From assembly GCA_964532465.1 (NCBI GenBank), contig CAZHHX010000013.1:16481-80480 (forward strand): a DNA stretch of 64,000 nt, read 5' to 3'. Below the pieces are notes generated by a model. The model saw nothing but the letters and a program-made list of their open reading frames with translations. It was not told the DNA's origin and made no database searches. Of the stretch, positions 33,342-40,257 are shown in pieces. The DNA comes from JAPLKB01 sp964532465 (GTDB lineage Bacteria > Desulfobacterota > Syntrophorhabdia > Syntrophorhabdales > Syntrophorhabdaceae). The stretch's first letter is position 1. Every line of letters starts with the position of its first letter. A program made the translations under genes and the position numbers.

Positions 33342-34100
33342 CTACCAATGCTCCTGTACATCTGGCCCGGTCAGTTTGGTAAGGCTGTTTTCCTCAAATC
33401 CCTTAATTGCCTGTGCAACAGTTTTCTTCGAAACCGTATATACGTCAATGCCTGCTGCCCCGAGTATCCTGAAGGCATTGGGCCCCAAATGCCCGCTTAC
33501 AATTGTTTTTGCCCCGGCATTTATGACATTTTGAGCGCTTTGAATGCCTGCGCCCTGAAGCGCATTCAGGTTCTGTGAATTATCAATTACATCAAAGTTT
33601 TTGTTTTCCGGGTCATATATGATAAGTTTTCTGCTTCTGCCGAAACGTTCGTCAACCATGCCCTCCATAGTTCCATCAACACTTGTTATTGCTATTTTAA
33701 TTTTTCCTTCTGTTTCAACTGACAATATATCTTCTTTTCGGGACAAGGCCTTCCCCTTCTTCCCCTGCCTGCACATTTGCCGCCAGCCGCATGGCGGGAC
33801 AAAATTTTCATCAACCGTGACATTTCCTCCTTCTATCCTTAAAGCCTTGCCCTGAATAACAGCATGAGCCATCTTTTCATGGGCAGATAAAAGAAGGCGG
33901 TGAAATGTGGGCTGTGAAACATTCATTTGCGCAGCCGCCTCCTCCTGGGGTATCCCGAGTAAGTCTTTCAATCTTATTGCTTCGAGTTCATCGTGATGGA
34001 GAAGAACCTCCTCGATATCTCCTATTCTTACACCAACAGGTTTGAAATATGTTACCTGGGGGAGAAAACCGATGTTGCTTATGCACCGCGGTCGCGGCAT
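33342..34100 (-). CDS. DUF134 HTH fused to a NifX/NifB-type FeMo-cofactor-binding domain
   Basis: 252 aa. The N-terminal half is DUF134: MPRPRCISNIGFLPQVTYFK and a sigma-like HTH (LGIPQEEAAAQMNVSQPTFH). The C-terminal half (about 130-245) is the dinitrogenase iron-molybdenum cofactor biosynthesis fold: IAITSVDGTMEGMVDERFGR and GAGIQSAQNVINAGAKTIV. The combination suggests a metal-cofactor-sensing regulator, perhaps controlling the adjacent mrp. No nif genes are in view. Start ATG 34100 follows GGAGATAAA. Confidence 0.9.
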   Translation of the reverse strand: MPRPRCISNIGFLPQVTYFKPVGVRIGDIEEVLLHHDELEAIRLKDLLGIPQEEAAAQMNVSQPTFHRLLLSAHEKMAHAVIQGKALRIEGGNVTVDENFVPPCGWRQMCRQGKKGKALSRKEDILSVETEGKIKIAITSVDGTMEGMVDERFGRSRKLIIYDPENKNFDVIDNSQNLNALQGAGIQSAQNVINAGAKTIVSGHLGPNAFRILGAAGIDVYTVSKKTVAQAIKGFEENSLTKLTGPDVQEHW

Positions 34101-34155
34101 ATTTTATCTCCTTCGGATATAGACTGTTAAATCAACGTGGTAAATCATGCTATGT

Positions 34156-34175
34156 GAATATATATTCAATTGAAT
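34156..34175. promoter_or_regulatory. Overlapping palindromes upstream of the DUF134-NifX gene
   Basis: GAATATATATTC (34156-34167) and ATTCAATTGAAT (34164-34175) are both perfect and overlap. They lie 55 bases before the start of the DUF134 regulator, an apt place for an operator, possibly its own. Confidence 0.5.
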
Positions 34176-34246
34176 AGATTGTCAACAGAATATTTTTGTA
34201 ACGTTCAGCCAGCCGCGGGGAGACATTTCCCCCACTCTGGTTACGC

Positions 34247-34357
34247 TTTCTGAAAACGTTTCAGAAAAATTGTAAATATAGGACAGGCTTGGGTTTGCGA
34301 AGGATTTTACAGCGGTAGAAACAGTTTCTACCGGGATTGCAGAAACTGTTTCTGCAA
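34247..34357. promoter_or_regulatory. Cluster of three GAAAC-type palindromes
   Basis: Three perfect inverted repeats: TTTCTGAAA-ACG-TTTCAGAAA (34247-34267), GGTAGAAAC-A-GTTTCTACC (34314-34332) and TTGCAGAAAC-T-GTTTCTGCAA (34337-34357). The last two share AGAAAC-N-GTTTCT and are centred 24 bases apart. A 70-codon minus-strand frame here arises from these repeats and is not convincing. The cluster looks like a multi-site operator. The nearest genes are DUF134-NifX (divergent, 150 bases away) and radC (500 bases). Confidence 0.55.
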
Positions 34358-34399
34358 TTGCTCCGGTATAGGACAATGCCTTGGCAAAGAACAAGTTTT

Positions 34400-34730
34400 A
34401 GGTCCCTCAAGATCAATGTCAAGCCGCCTGAATTTCAAAATAAGGTTTCTGAGAGCAAACCGTGTGATGTGGCGTCAGCAGTGGTTTTACAGCAATTCCC
34501 CTGTTCTGTATTCACATTGAATACAAGTATGCATACTCACCATTGTCCGGTATAAAAACAGAAGGTATTTTTCACTTTTTTAATGAGCCTGAACAACAAA
34601 TTCATGGCGCACAGCATCCTATAAATTTCTCCATTTCCTCACTAATGTATTGCGGAAAAGAACTGCACTATTATATAGTTGTATTATACCGGTTAGCTAT
34701 CAGACATTAAATAAGTTGATTAACCTGGCA
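34400..34730. other. Intergenic stretch without recognised features
   Basis: Between the palindrome cluster and the next repeat I see no gene with a ribosome binding site and no strong structure. Confidence 0.5.
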
Positions 34731-34791
34731 TAATACCAAGTAAGCTTTCAATATATATAATAATTTAATGCTTGAAAGCAACTTGGTATTA
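34731..34791. repeat. Inverted repeat (repeat family member 2)
   Basis: TAATACCAAGTAAGCTTTCA and a near-inverse ending ACTTGGTATTA form an imperfect palindrome with an AT-rich loop. It is the second copy of the element at 27800-27855, here 75 bases upstream of the second radC. Confidence 0.65.
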
Positions 34792-34866
34792 TACAAAAAG
34801 TGGATTACGGGAAACACAATCGGTCAATTTAATTTCCCAATAACAAAAGTTATCGGGAATGGATAA

Positions 34867-35610
34867 ATGGGGGAACCGAAACTGGATACACGGGAACAGG
34901 GTGTGACTGACAAAAACAATCTAAGAGGCATTAAGAACTGGCCCAAGGATGACCGCCCCAGGGAAAGGCTCCTCAAGAAAGGCGCCGGGGCACTGACCAA
35001 TTCTGAACTTCTGGCTATTCTTCTGCGTACGGGCACTGAAGGCGCAAGCGCCATTGATCTGGCACGCCGGATTGTCGATAAGTTCGGCACCTTTCGTAAT
35101 ATGAGCCATATTGATATGCGTGAATGGAAAGAATTAAAAGGCCTCGGCCCGGCCAAGATCGCGCAGATTATGGCTGCTCTTGAGATCGGACGCCGTTTCC
35201 GTGAAGATGAAGCTCTCAGTGTCAAACAGAAGATTGCCAATGCTCAGGATATTGTCGATATTATACTGCCGCAGATTCGCGACCTGAAAACTGAGGTATC
35301 GAAAGTTGTCTATCTGAACAGTGACAACAGGATTCTCGATACCAACGATGCAGCCATAGGCACTGTTAATAAGTCCACGCCCATTATACGGGAGATTATC
35401 CATGCCGCCCTGCAAAAGTTCGCAGCAGCTATCGTGTGTGTCCACAATCACCCAAGCGCCAACATAACCCCCAGTCTTGAAGATAGAAGATTTACCAAGG
35501 AACTGGCCGATGCTGGAAGACTTATGGGAATCAAGCTTCTGGATCATATTATTATAGGCGGCGATACATTTTACAGTTTTGCAAATGATGGAATGCTGGA
35601 GCAGGTATGA
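34867..35610 (+). CDS. RadC family protein associated with type I R-M
   Basis: 247 aa. UPF0758 N-terminus (RPRERLLKKGAGALTNSELL, then AILLRTGTEG), an HhH-like ELKGLGPAKIAQIM and a JAMM site HNHPSANITPSLED. The site keeps both His, Ser and Asp, but Gly-Asp of the usual HPSGDP is Ala-Asn. The stop overlaps the hsdR start (ATGA), so it is the first gene of the hsd operon. It is clearly diverged from the copy at 1525. A role linked to restriction or conjugative DNA is inferred from position only. Confidence 0.9.
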   Translation: MGEPKLDTREQGVTDKNNLRGIKNWPKDDRPRERLLKKGAGALTNSELLAILLRTGTEGASAIDLARRIVDKFGTFRNMSHIDMREWKELKGLGPAKIAQIMAALEIGRRFREDEALSVKQKIANAQDIVDIILPQIRDLKTEVSKVVYLNSDNRILDTNDAAIGTVNKSTPIIREIIHAALQKFAAAIVCVHNHPSANITPSLEDRRFTKELADAGRLMGIKLLDHIIIGGDTFYSFANDGMLEQV

Positions 35611-38381
35611 CTAACCAAAACCCGGAACAGATAGCGCGAGATAATATCGACAAGCAGTTGACTGAATGCGGCTGGATCATTCAGGATAAGAAGCATATAA
35701 ATTTGACTGTTGGGCTGGGTGTGGCTGTTACGGAATATCAGACCGGTGTCGGCCCCGCGGATTACATTCTATTCGTAGCAGGTAAGCCTGTGGGTGTTAT
35801 TGAAGCGAAAGCCGAAGAAAAAGGATTTCAACTCATCCAGGCAGAAGACCAGTCAAAAGATTATGCCCACAGCAAACTGAAATATCTCGACAATGATCCC
35901 CTGCCCTTTGTCTATGAAAGCACCGGCACATTAACCCGTTTTACCGATTATCGTGACCCTAAGCCTCGTTCCGGTCCGGTTTTCGCTTTTCACAGGCCGG
36001 AAACTTTTCAGGAATGGTTGAAGCGCGGCAACTCTTTACGGCAACGAATATCGGATATTCCTTCTCTGCAAACCGCAGGGCTCCGGGATTGCCAGATCAG
36101 GGCCATCGATAAACTGGAAGATTCCTTCCGCAGAAATCAGCCCAAGGCCCTTATTCAAATGGCTACAGGTTCGGGAAAGACTTTTACAGCTATTACGGCT
36201 ATTTACCGCCTGCTTACCTACGCTAAAGCCAGGCGGGTGTTATTTCTGGTAGATACAAAAAACCTGGGAGAACAGGCCGAGCAGGAGTTTATGGCCTATA
36301 TGCCCAATGACGATAATCGCAAGTTTTCCGAATTGTACGGCGTCCATCGTTTGAAATCAAGTTTTGTACCTACCGACAATCAGGTCTACATCAGCACCAT
36401 CCAGCGTTTGTATGCGATCCTGAAAGAAGAAGAATTGGACGAAAAAGCCGAAGAGACAAACCCCGGTGAAATAAAATGGGAAAAACGTCAGCCTATTCCG
36501 GTGGGATACAACCCCAAATTGCCCATGGAGTTTTTTGACTTTGTAGTTATTGATGAATGTCACCGCAGCATTTACAACCTCTGGAAACAGGTGCTGGACT
36601 ATTTTGATGCCTTTTTGATCGGACTCACTGCCACACCCGACAACCGCACCTTCGGGTTTTTCAACCAGAACATTGTCAGCGAATATACCCACGAGGAAGC
36701 CGTTATTGATAAAGTCAATGTGGGCAGTGATGTGTACCTCATCGAAACGGAGATCACCAAAAAAGGGAGTGTGATCTGGAAAGGCCAGTATGTGGACCAC
36801 CGGGAAAGGCTCACCCGCAAAAAACGCTGGGAGCAGTTGGATGAGGATGTAGTTTATTCCCAAACAGAGTTGGACGACAAAGTCGTCAACCCCAACCAGA
36901 TTCGCACCGTAATTCGCACCTTCAAAGAGCATTTGCCGGAAATGTTCCCTGATCGCATTGACGCAAAAGGCGAATTCGAAGTACCTAAAACGCTGATATT
37001 CGCCAAAACCGACAGCCACGCCGATGATATTATTCAAATTGTGCGGGAAGAGTTCGGCGAAGAAAACCGCTTCTGCAAGAAGATCACCTACAACAGTGAA
37101 GACCCGAAAAGCACACTTGCTCAGTTCCGCAACGACTATCACCCGCGCATAGCCGTTACCGTGGATATGATCGCCACCGGCACCGACGTCAAACCCCTGG
37201 AATGTCTCCTCTTTATGCGGGATGTGAAAAGCCGGAACTATTTTGAGCAGATGAAAGGCCGGGGCACACGGACCATTAATCTGGACGATCTGAAGAAAGT
37301 GACCCCGACCGCCAGATACACCAAAGATCATTATGTAATTGTCGATGCTGTGGGCGTCACCAAAAGCCTGAAAACCGACAGCCGCCCTCTGGAGAAAAAA
37401 CCCGGTGTGCCCTTGAAGGACTTACTGGCAGCCATTACCGTGGGGGCAAGAGATGAAGATTTGTTCACCTCTCTGGCTAATCGTCTCATCCGTTTGGAAA
37501 AGCAACTCACCGATAAAGAAAAATCGACTTTCGCTGACAAGGCAAAGAGCAAAACAATTACGCAGGTTGTTAAGGAACTCCTCAACGCATACAACCCCGA
37601 TACGTTGGAAGATATTCGCCTCAAAGTGGAGCAGGAAAATCCCGATACAGCACCTGATGAGAAAAAAGAAAAGCTGAAAACCCTGACCATTGCTTTACAA
37701 AATCAGGCGGCAAGCACCTTCAACGGTGATCTCAATACCTACATCGAAAATGTGCGCAAAGCTCACGAACAAATTATTGATCTGCTCAACCCCGACAAGG
37801 TAATTGCTGTGGGATGGGACAAAGACAACAAAGACAAAGCACAGGAACTGATAAAAACCTTTGCCGACTGGATAGCGCAACACAAAGATGAAATCACGGC
37901 CCTGCAAATCTTTTACAGCCAGCCCTTTCAAAGGCGCGAGCTGACGTTTAAAATGATTAAGGAACTGGTAGACACCATTGTTGCCGACAAACCCGTGCTT
38001 GCCCCCTTGGGTGTCTGGCGTGCCTATGAGCTTTTGGAAAAGGTCAGCGGCCAACCCAAAAATGAATTCGTGGCCCTGGTTTCCCTTATCCGCAAAGTGG
38101 CGGGCATTGACGCAACGCTCACCTCTTACGACAAGACAGTAGATAAGAATTTCCAGAATTGGGTATTCAAAAAGCAGGCAGGCCCCCTGAAATTTACGGA
38201 AGAGCAAATGCAGTGGCTAAGAATGCTCAAAGAGCATATCGCAGCTTCAGTTTCTGTGGCAATGGATGATCTTGACTACACGCCCTTTGTTGAAGACGGA
38301 GGCAAAGGCAAGATGTGGCAGCTCTTTGGGGATGAGATGGAAAACGTCATTATTGAATTGAACGAGACATTAGCAGCATAA
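35607..38381 (+). CDS. hsdR: Type I restriction enzyme R subunit
   Basis: 924 aa. The N-terminal HSDR_N nuclease has the PD-(D/E)xK signature: GPADYILFVAGKPVGVIEAK (about 49-68). The SF2 translocase follows, with Walker A ATGSGKT (about 186), DECHRS (about 316) and a GLTATP motif III; motif VI lies in MKGRGTRTI. The C-terminal region matches the EcoEI-type R C-domain and ends QLFGDEMENVIIELNETLAA. HsdR translocates and cuts unmethylated DNA together with HsdM2S. The gene is intact. It is separated from hsdS by a 1.9-kb insertion. Confidence 0.95.
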   Translation: MTNQNPEQIARDNIDKQLTECGWIIQDKKHINLTVGLGVAVTEYQTGVGPADYILFVAGKPVGVIEAKAEEKGFQLIQAEDQSKDYAHSKLKYLDNDPLPFVYESTGTLTRFTDYRDPKPRSGPVFAFHRPETFQEWLKRGNSLRQRISDIPSLQTAGLRDCQIRAIDKLEDSFRRNQPKALIQMATGSGKTFTAITAIYRLLTYAKARRVLFLVDTKNLGEQAEQEFMAYMPNDDNRKFSELYGVHRLKSSFVPTDNQVYISTIQRLYAILKEEELDEKAEETNPGEIKWEKRQPIPVGYNPKLPMEFFDFVVIDECHRSIYNLWKQVLDYFDAFLIGLTATPDNRTFGFFNQNIVSEYTHEEAVIDKVNVGSDVYLIETEITKKGSVIWKGQYVDHRERLTRKKRWEQLDEDVVYSQTELDDKVVNPNQIRTVIRTFKEHLPEMFPDRIDAKGEFEVPKTLIFAKTDSHADDIIQIVREEFGEENRFCKKITYNSEDPKSTLAQFRNDYHPRIAVTVDMIATGTDVKPLECLLFMRDVKSRNYFEQMKGRGTRTINLDDLKKVTPTARYTKDHYVIVDAVGVTKSLKTDSRPLEKKPGVPLKDLLAAITVGARDEDLFTSLANRLIRLEKQLTDKEKSTFADKAKSKTITQVVKELLNAYNPDTLEDIRLKVEQENPDTAPDEKKEKLKTLTIALQNQAASTFNGDLNTYIENVRKAHEQIIDLLNPDKVIAVGWDKDNKDKAQELIKTFADWIAQHKDEITALQIFYSQPFQRRELTFKMIKELVDTIVADKPVLAPLGVWRAYELLEKVSGQPKNEFVALVSLIRKVAGIDATLTSYDKTVDKNFQNWVFKKQAGPLKFTEEQMQWLRMLKEHIAASVSVAMDDLDYTPFVEDGGKGKMWQLFGDEMENVIIELNETLAA

Positions 38382-38410
38382 CAACTTGTAAAGGGCAGCG
38401 CAACGACTGG

Positions 38411-38500
38411 TCATTCCCGTCCCCGACTTAAGACTTCGAGGACAGGCTCCGGCGAGGTCACAGTTTGTCATTCCCGCGAAGGCGGGAATCTATATAATAT
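38411..38500. repeat. REP-like palindromes directly upstream of the GIY-YIG gene
   Basis: A unit with CATTCCCGTCCCCGACT and CGAGGACAGGCTCCGGCGAG is followed by GTCATTCCCGCGAAGGCGGG, whose CCCGC/GCGGG arms form a hairpin. The unit runs into TATATAATAT and the ATG of the nuclease gene. Further copies lie at 38836-39069 and 39981-40150. Confidence 0.75.
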
Positions 38501-38788
38501 ATGAATCAATATTACGTATACATATTGGCAAGCAAGAAAAACGGCACATTGTATACCGGCGTTACCAGTGATCTGGCGAAGCGTTGTTACGAACACAAGC
38601 AAGATTTGGTGGAAGGATTTACAAAAAGATATCAGGTTCATACTCTTGTTTATTATGAAGTTCATAGCGACATAAGAGAAGCAATCAGGCGGGAAAAACA
38701 GATAAAGAAATGGAACAGAAGCTGGAAAATAAGACTTATTGAGGAAAAGAATCCTCAATGGCAGGAATTGTATGATGGTATATTATAA
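38501..38788 (+). CDS. GIY-YIG nuclease family protein (UPF0213/YhbQ-like)
   Basis: 95 aa. The GIY-YIG core is YYVYILASKKNGTLYTGVTS, where the motif reads YVYI...LYTGVT, followed by the catalytic Arg in LAKRCYEHK and Glu in IREAIRREKQIKKW. Proteins of this size are single-domain nucleases with debated roles. There is no ribosome binding site; TATAAT lies 3 bases before the ATG, so expression may be weak or leaderless. It sits inside the hsd operon within REP-like repeats that carry fragments of its own 5' end, which suggests it travels with them. Confidence 0.88.
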   Translation: MNQYYVYILASKKNGTLYTGVTSDLAKRCYEHKQDLVEGFTKRYQVHTLVYYEVHSDIREAIRREKQIKKWNRSWKIRLIEEKNPQWQELYDGIL

Positions 38789-38835
38789 AATTTGTTGGAT
38801 GGATTCCCGACAGATGGAAGGATTTCAAGGCTGTC

Positions 38836-39069
38836 ATTCCCGTCCCCGACTGAAGACTTCGAGGACAGGCTCCGGCGAGGTCACAGCTTGTCATTCCCAT
38901 CTCCGACTAAGGATTATGGGGACAGGCTTCGGCAAAGCTAAGGCTTGTCATTCCCGCGAAGGCGGGAATCCAGATGATGTATGAATCAATAATGCTATGT
39001 CTGTATGCTGGCATGTAAGGGAAACGGCATTTTATGATGATATTATGTAAGGATTGTGGCGACTGGATG
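38836..39069. repeat. REP-like repeat cluster with a decayed GIY-YIG 5' end (copy 2)
   Basis: A tandem set of CATTCCCGTCCCCGACTGAA and GTCATTCCCGCGAAGGCGGG units is followed by ATGAATCAATAATGCTATG... (38986 on), about 57 bases that align with the first codons of the GIY-YIG gene but carry stops. Bases 38920-39069 recur almost identically (about 95%) at 39981-40130. The two copies flank the DUF4160/DUF2442 pair as direct repeats. Confidence 0.8.
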
Positions 39070-39230
39070 TTGCTTCGCAAGTGAAGACGCCCGCCGCAGC
39101 CTGTCCTCGAAATCTTCTGTCGGGGACGGGAATGACAAGGCGGTGTGTTCGGAATGATTGAAGGCAAATTGAAATAACAAAAAATGGACATCTTCCGCGT
39201 ATCTATCTATAATTGAAACGGAGACCTGAC

Positions 39231-39638
39231 ATGCCGACAGTGAAGGATATCCCAGGACCATACCGGTTTTTCTTTTACAGCTTTGATTGTAACGAGCCGA
39301 TACACGTGCATGCTCAGAGAGAAAGAATGGTATGTAATTCCAATTCTAAATCAAGGATGGAATCAAGGCGGCAAGGAAGAGGCGACCCCCGTCAAGCGAG
39401 GGCAGGCGTAGGCGTACAATAATAGTACGTCGGAGGAGCCGATGACGAAACCAACGATGATAACGCCTTGATTTAGAATTGGAATAAATTCTGGATACAC
39501 CCCATGGCTTTAGCAAACAATCAGGGCTTTACGGCGAAAGAGTTGAATACGATACGCGGGGTCATTACGAGAAACAAAGACAGGATTATGGAGGCATGGT
39601 ATGAACACTGCGGTGCAAATACAGGAAGTAAGGATTAA
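39231..39638 (+). pseudogene. DUF4160 gene interrupted by a MITE
   Basis: ATG 39231 follows GGAGAC. The first part reads MPTVKDIPGPYRFFFYSFDC, then NEPIHVHAQRERMVC. At 39335 a 147-bp element interrupts it. After the element the frame resumes as KFWIHPMALANNQGFTAKEL, then NTIRGVITRNKDRIMEAWYE and HCG, stop 39636-39638. Removing the element and one TAA restores a complete 85-aa DUF4160 protein (…RMVC-KFW…). DUF4160 is usually paired with DUF2442, which follows here. The insertion should inactivate it. Confidence 0.88.
39338..39484 (+). mobile_element. MITE copy 2, inserted in the DUF4160 gene, TAA target duplication
   Basis: 147 bases. Terminal repeats TTCCAATTCTAAATCAAGG and the exact inverse are flanked by TAA at 39335-39337 and 39485-39487. 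The empty site can be reconstructed from the coding sequence as GTATG-TAA-ATTCTGG, so the ends and the duplication are defined precisely. The interior has GGCGGCAAGGAAGAGGCGAC, a CCCCCGTCAAGCGAGGG hairpin, the apical hairpin CGTAC-N7-GTACG and GAGGAGCCGATGACGAAACC. No ORF for a transposase. Confidence 0.92.
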
Positions 39639-39951
39639 AGATATAATCGTTACTGAAGATGTCATTACGGCTCAACTCATGGATGGGCGGACAATCAGCG
39701 TTCCGCTGGCCTGGTCGTGGCGGTTATCCGAGGCAACCCCCAAAGAGAGGGGAAATTGGGAAATTATCGGAGATGGTCACGGAGTACATTGGCCGGATAT
39801 TGATGAAGACATCAGTGCCGAAGGCATGCTATATGGTATCCCCGCTCAAAGACCACAGGCATCTTCAGGTTCAGGTATGAAGACAGAAAAAAAGAAAACA
39901 ACGGTTAATAAGAGCATACGTCAAACCTGCCGCAAACCAGCTTCTCGTTGA
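39601..39951 (+). CDS. DUF2442 protein
   Basis: 116 aa. ATG 39601 overlaps the end of the DUF4160 frame. The core IKDIIVTEDVITAQLMDGRT, then SVPLAWSWRLSEATPKERGN and GHGVHWPDIDEDISAEGMLY, is the DUF2442 domain. DUF4160-DUF2442 pairs are widespread and thought to act as a toxin-antitoxin-like unit; this partner is intact while DUF4160 is disrupted. The C-terminal tail (KTEKKKTTVNKSIRQ) is basic. Confidence 0.87.
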   Translation: MNTAVQIQEVRIKDIIVTEDVITAQLMDGRTISVPLAWSWRLSEATPKERGNWEIIGDGHGVHWPDIDEDISAEGMLYGIPAQRPQASSGSGMKTEKKKTTVNKSIRQTCRKPASR

Positions 39952-39980
39952 TGTCAACCCTTAACCTTGAAGGATTCCGT

Positions 39981-40150
39981 GGACAGGCTTCGGCAAAGCT
40001 AAGGTTTGTCATTCCCGCGTAGGCGGGAATCCAGATGATGTATGAATCAATAATGCTATGTCTGTATGCTGGCATGTAAGGGAAACGGCATTTTATGATG
40101 ATATCACATAAGGATTGTGGCAACTGGATTCCCGCCTTCGCGGGAATGAC
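39981..40150. repeat. REP-like repeat with a decayed GIY-YIG 5' end (copy 3)
   Basis: Bases 39981-40130 match 38920-39069 at about 95%. They include GTCATTCCCGCGTAGGCGGG and the ATGAATCAATAATGCTATG fragment. The unit closes with GATTCCCGCCTTCGCGGGAA, another hairpin. Confidence 0.8.
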
Positions 40151-40166
40151 AGCGGGGTATGTTGGA

Positions 40167-40256
40167 ATGAAATTAAAAGATGTGGGAATGTTACAGCTAT
40201 TTGGCAATAAGACAGATAACATTATTAACGAACTGAACGAGGCATTGGCGCTTTAG
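40167..40256 (+). pseudogene. Remnant of a second hsdR 3' end
   Basis: The frame ending at TAG 40254-40256 reads GMLQLFGNKTDNIINELNEA, then LAL. This matches the end of the intact hsdR (KMWQLFGDEMENVIIELNET, then LAA) over about 23 codons. It sits immediately before hsdS, where an hsdR end would be expected. It implies that the present hsdR, or the insertion, arose by recombination with another type I locus, leaving this tail behind. Confidence 0.75.
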
Positions 40257-40257
40257 A

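Noticed and set aside
34182..34394. 70-codon minus-strand frame over the palindrome cluster
   Set aside because: Its repeated ETVSAIPVETVSTAV arises from the inverted repeats; no ribosome binding site and no protein character.
38493..38498. Functional promoter for the GIY-YIG gene
   Set aside because: TATAAT is present but only 2 bases before the ATG, and no -35 box is seen, so I do not call it as a promoter.
38411..40150. CRISPR or integron
   Set aside because: Repeats are palindromic REP-like units at irregular spacing; no integrase and no attC-type sites.
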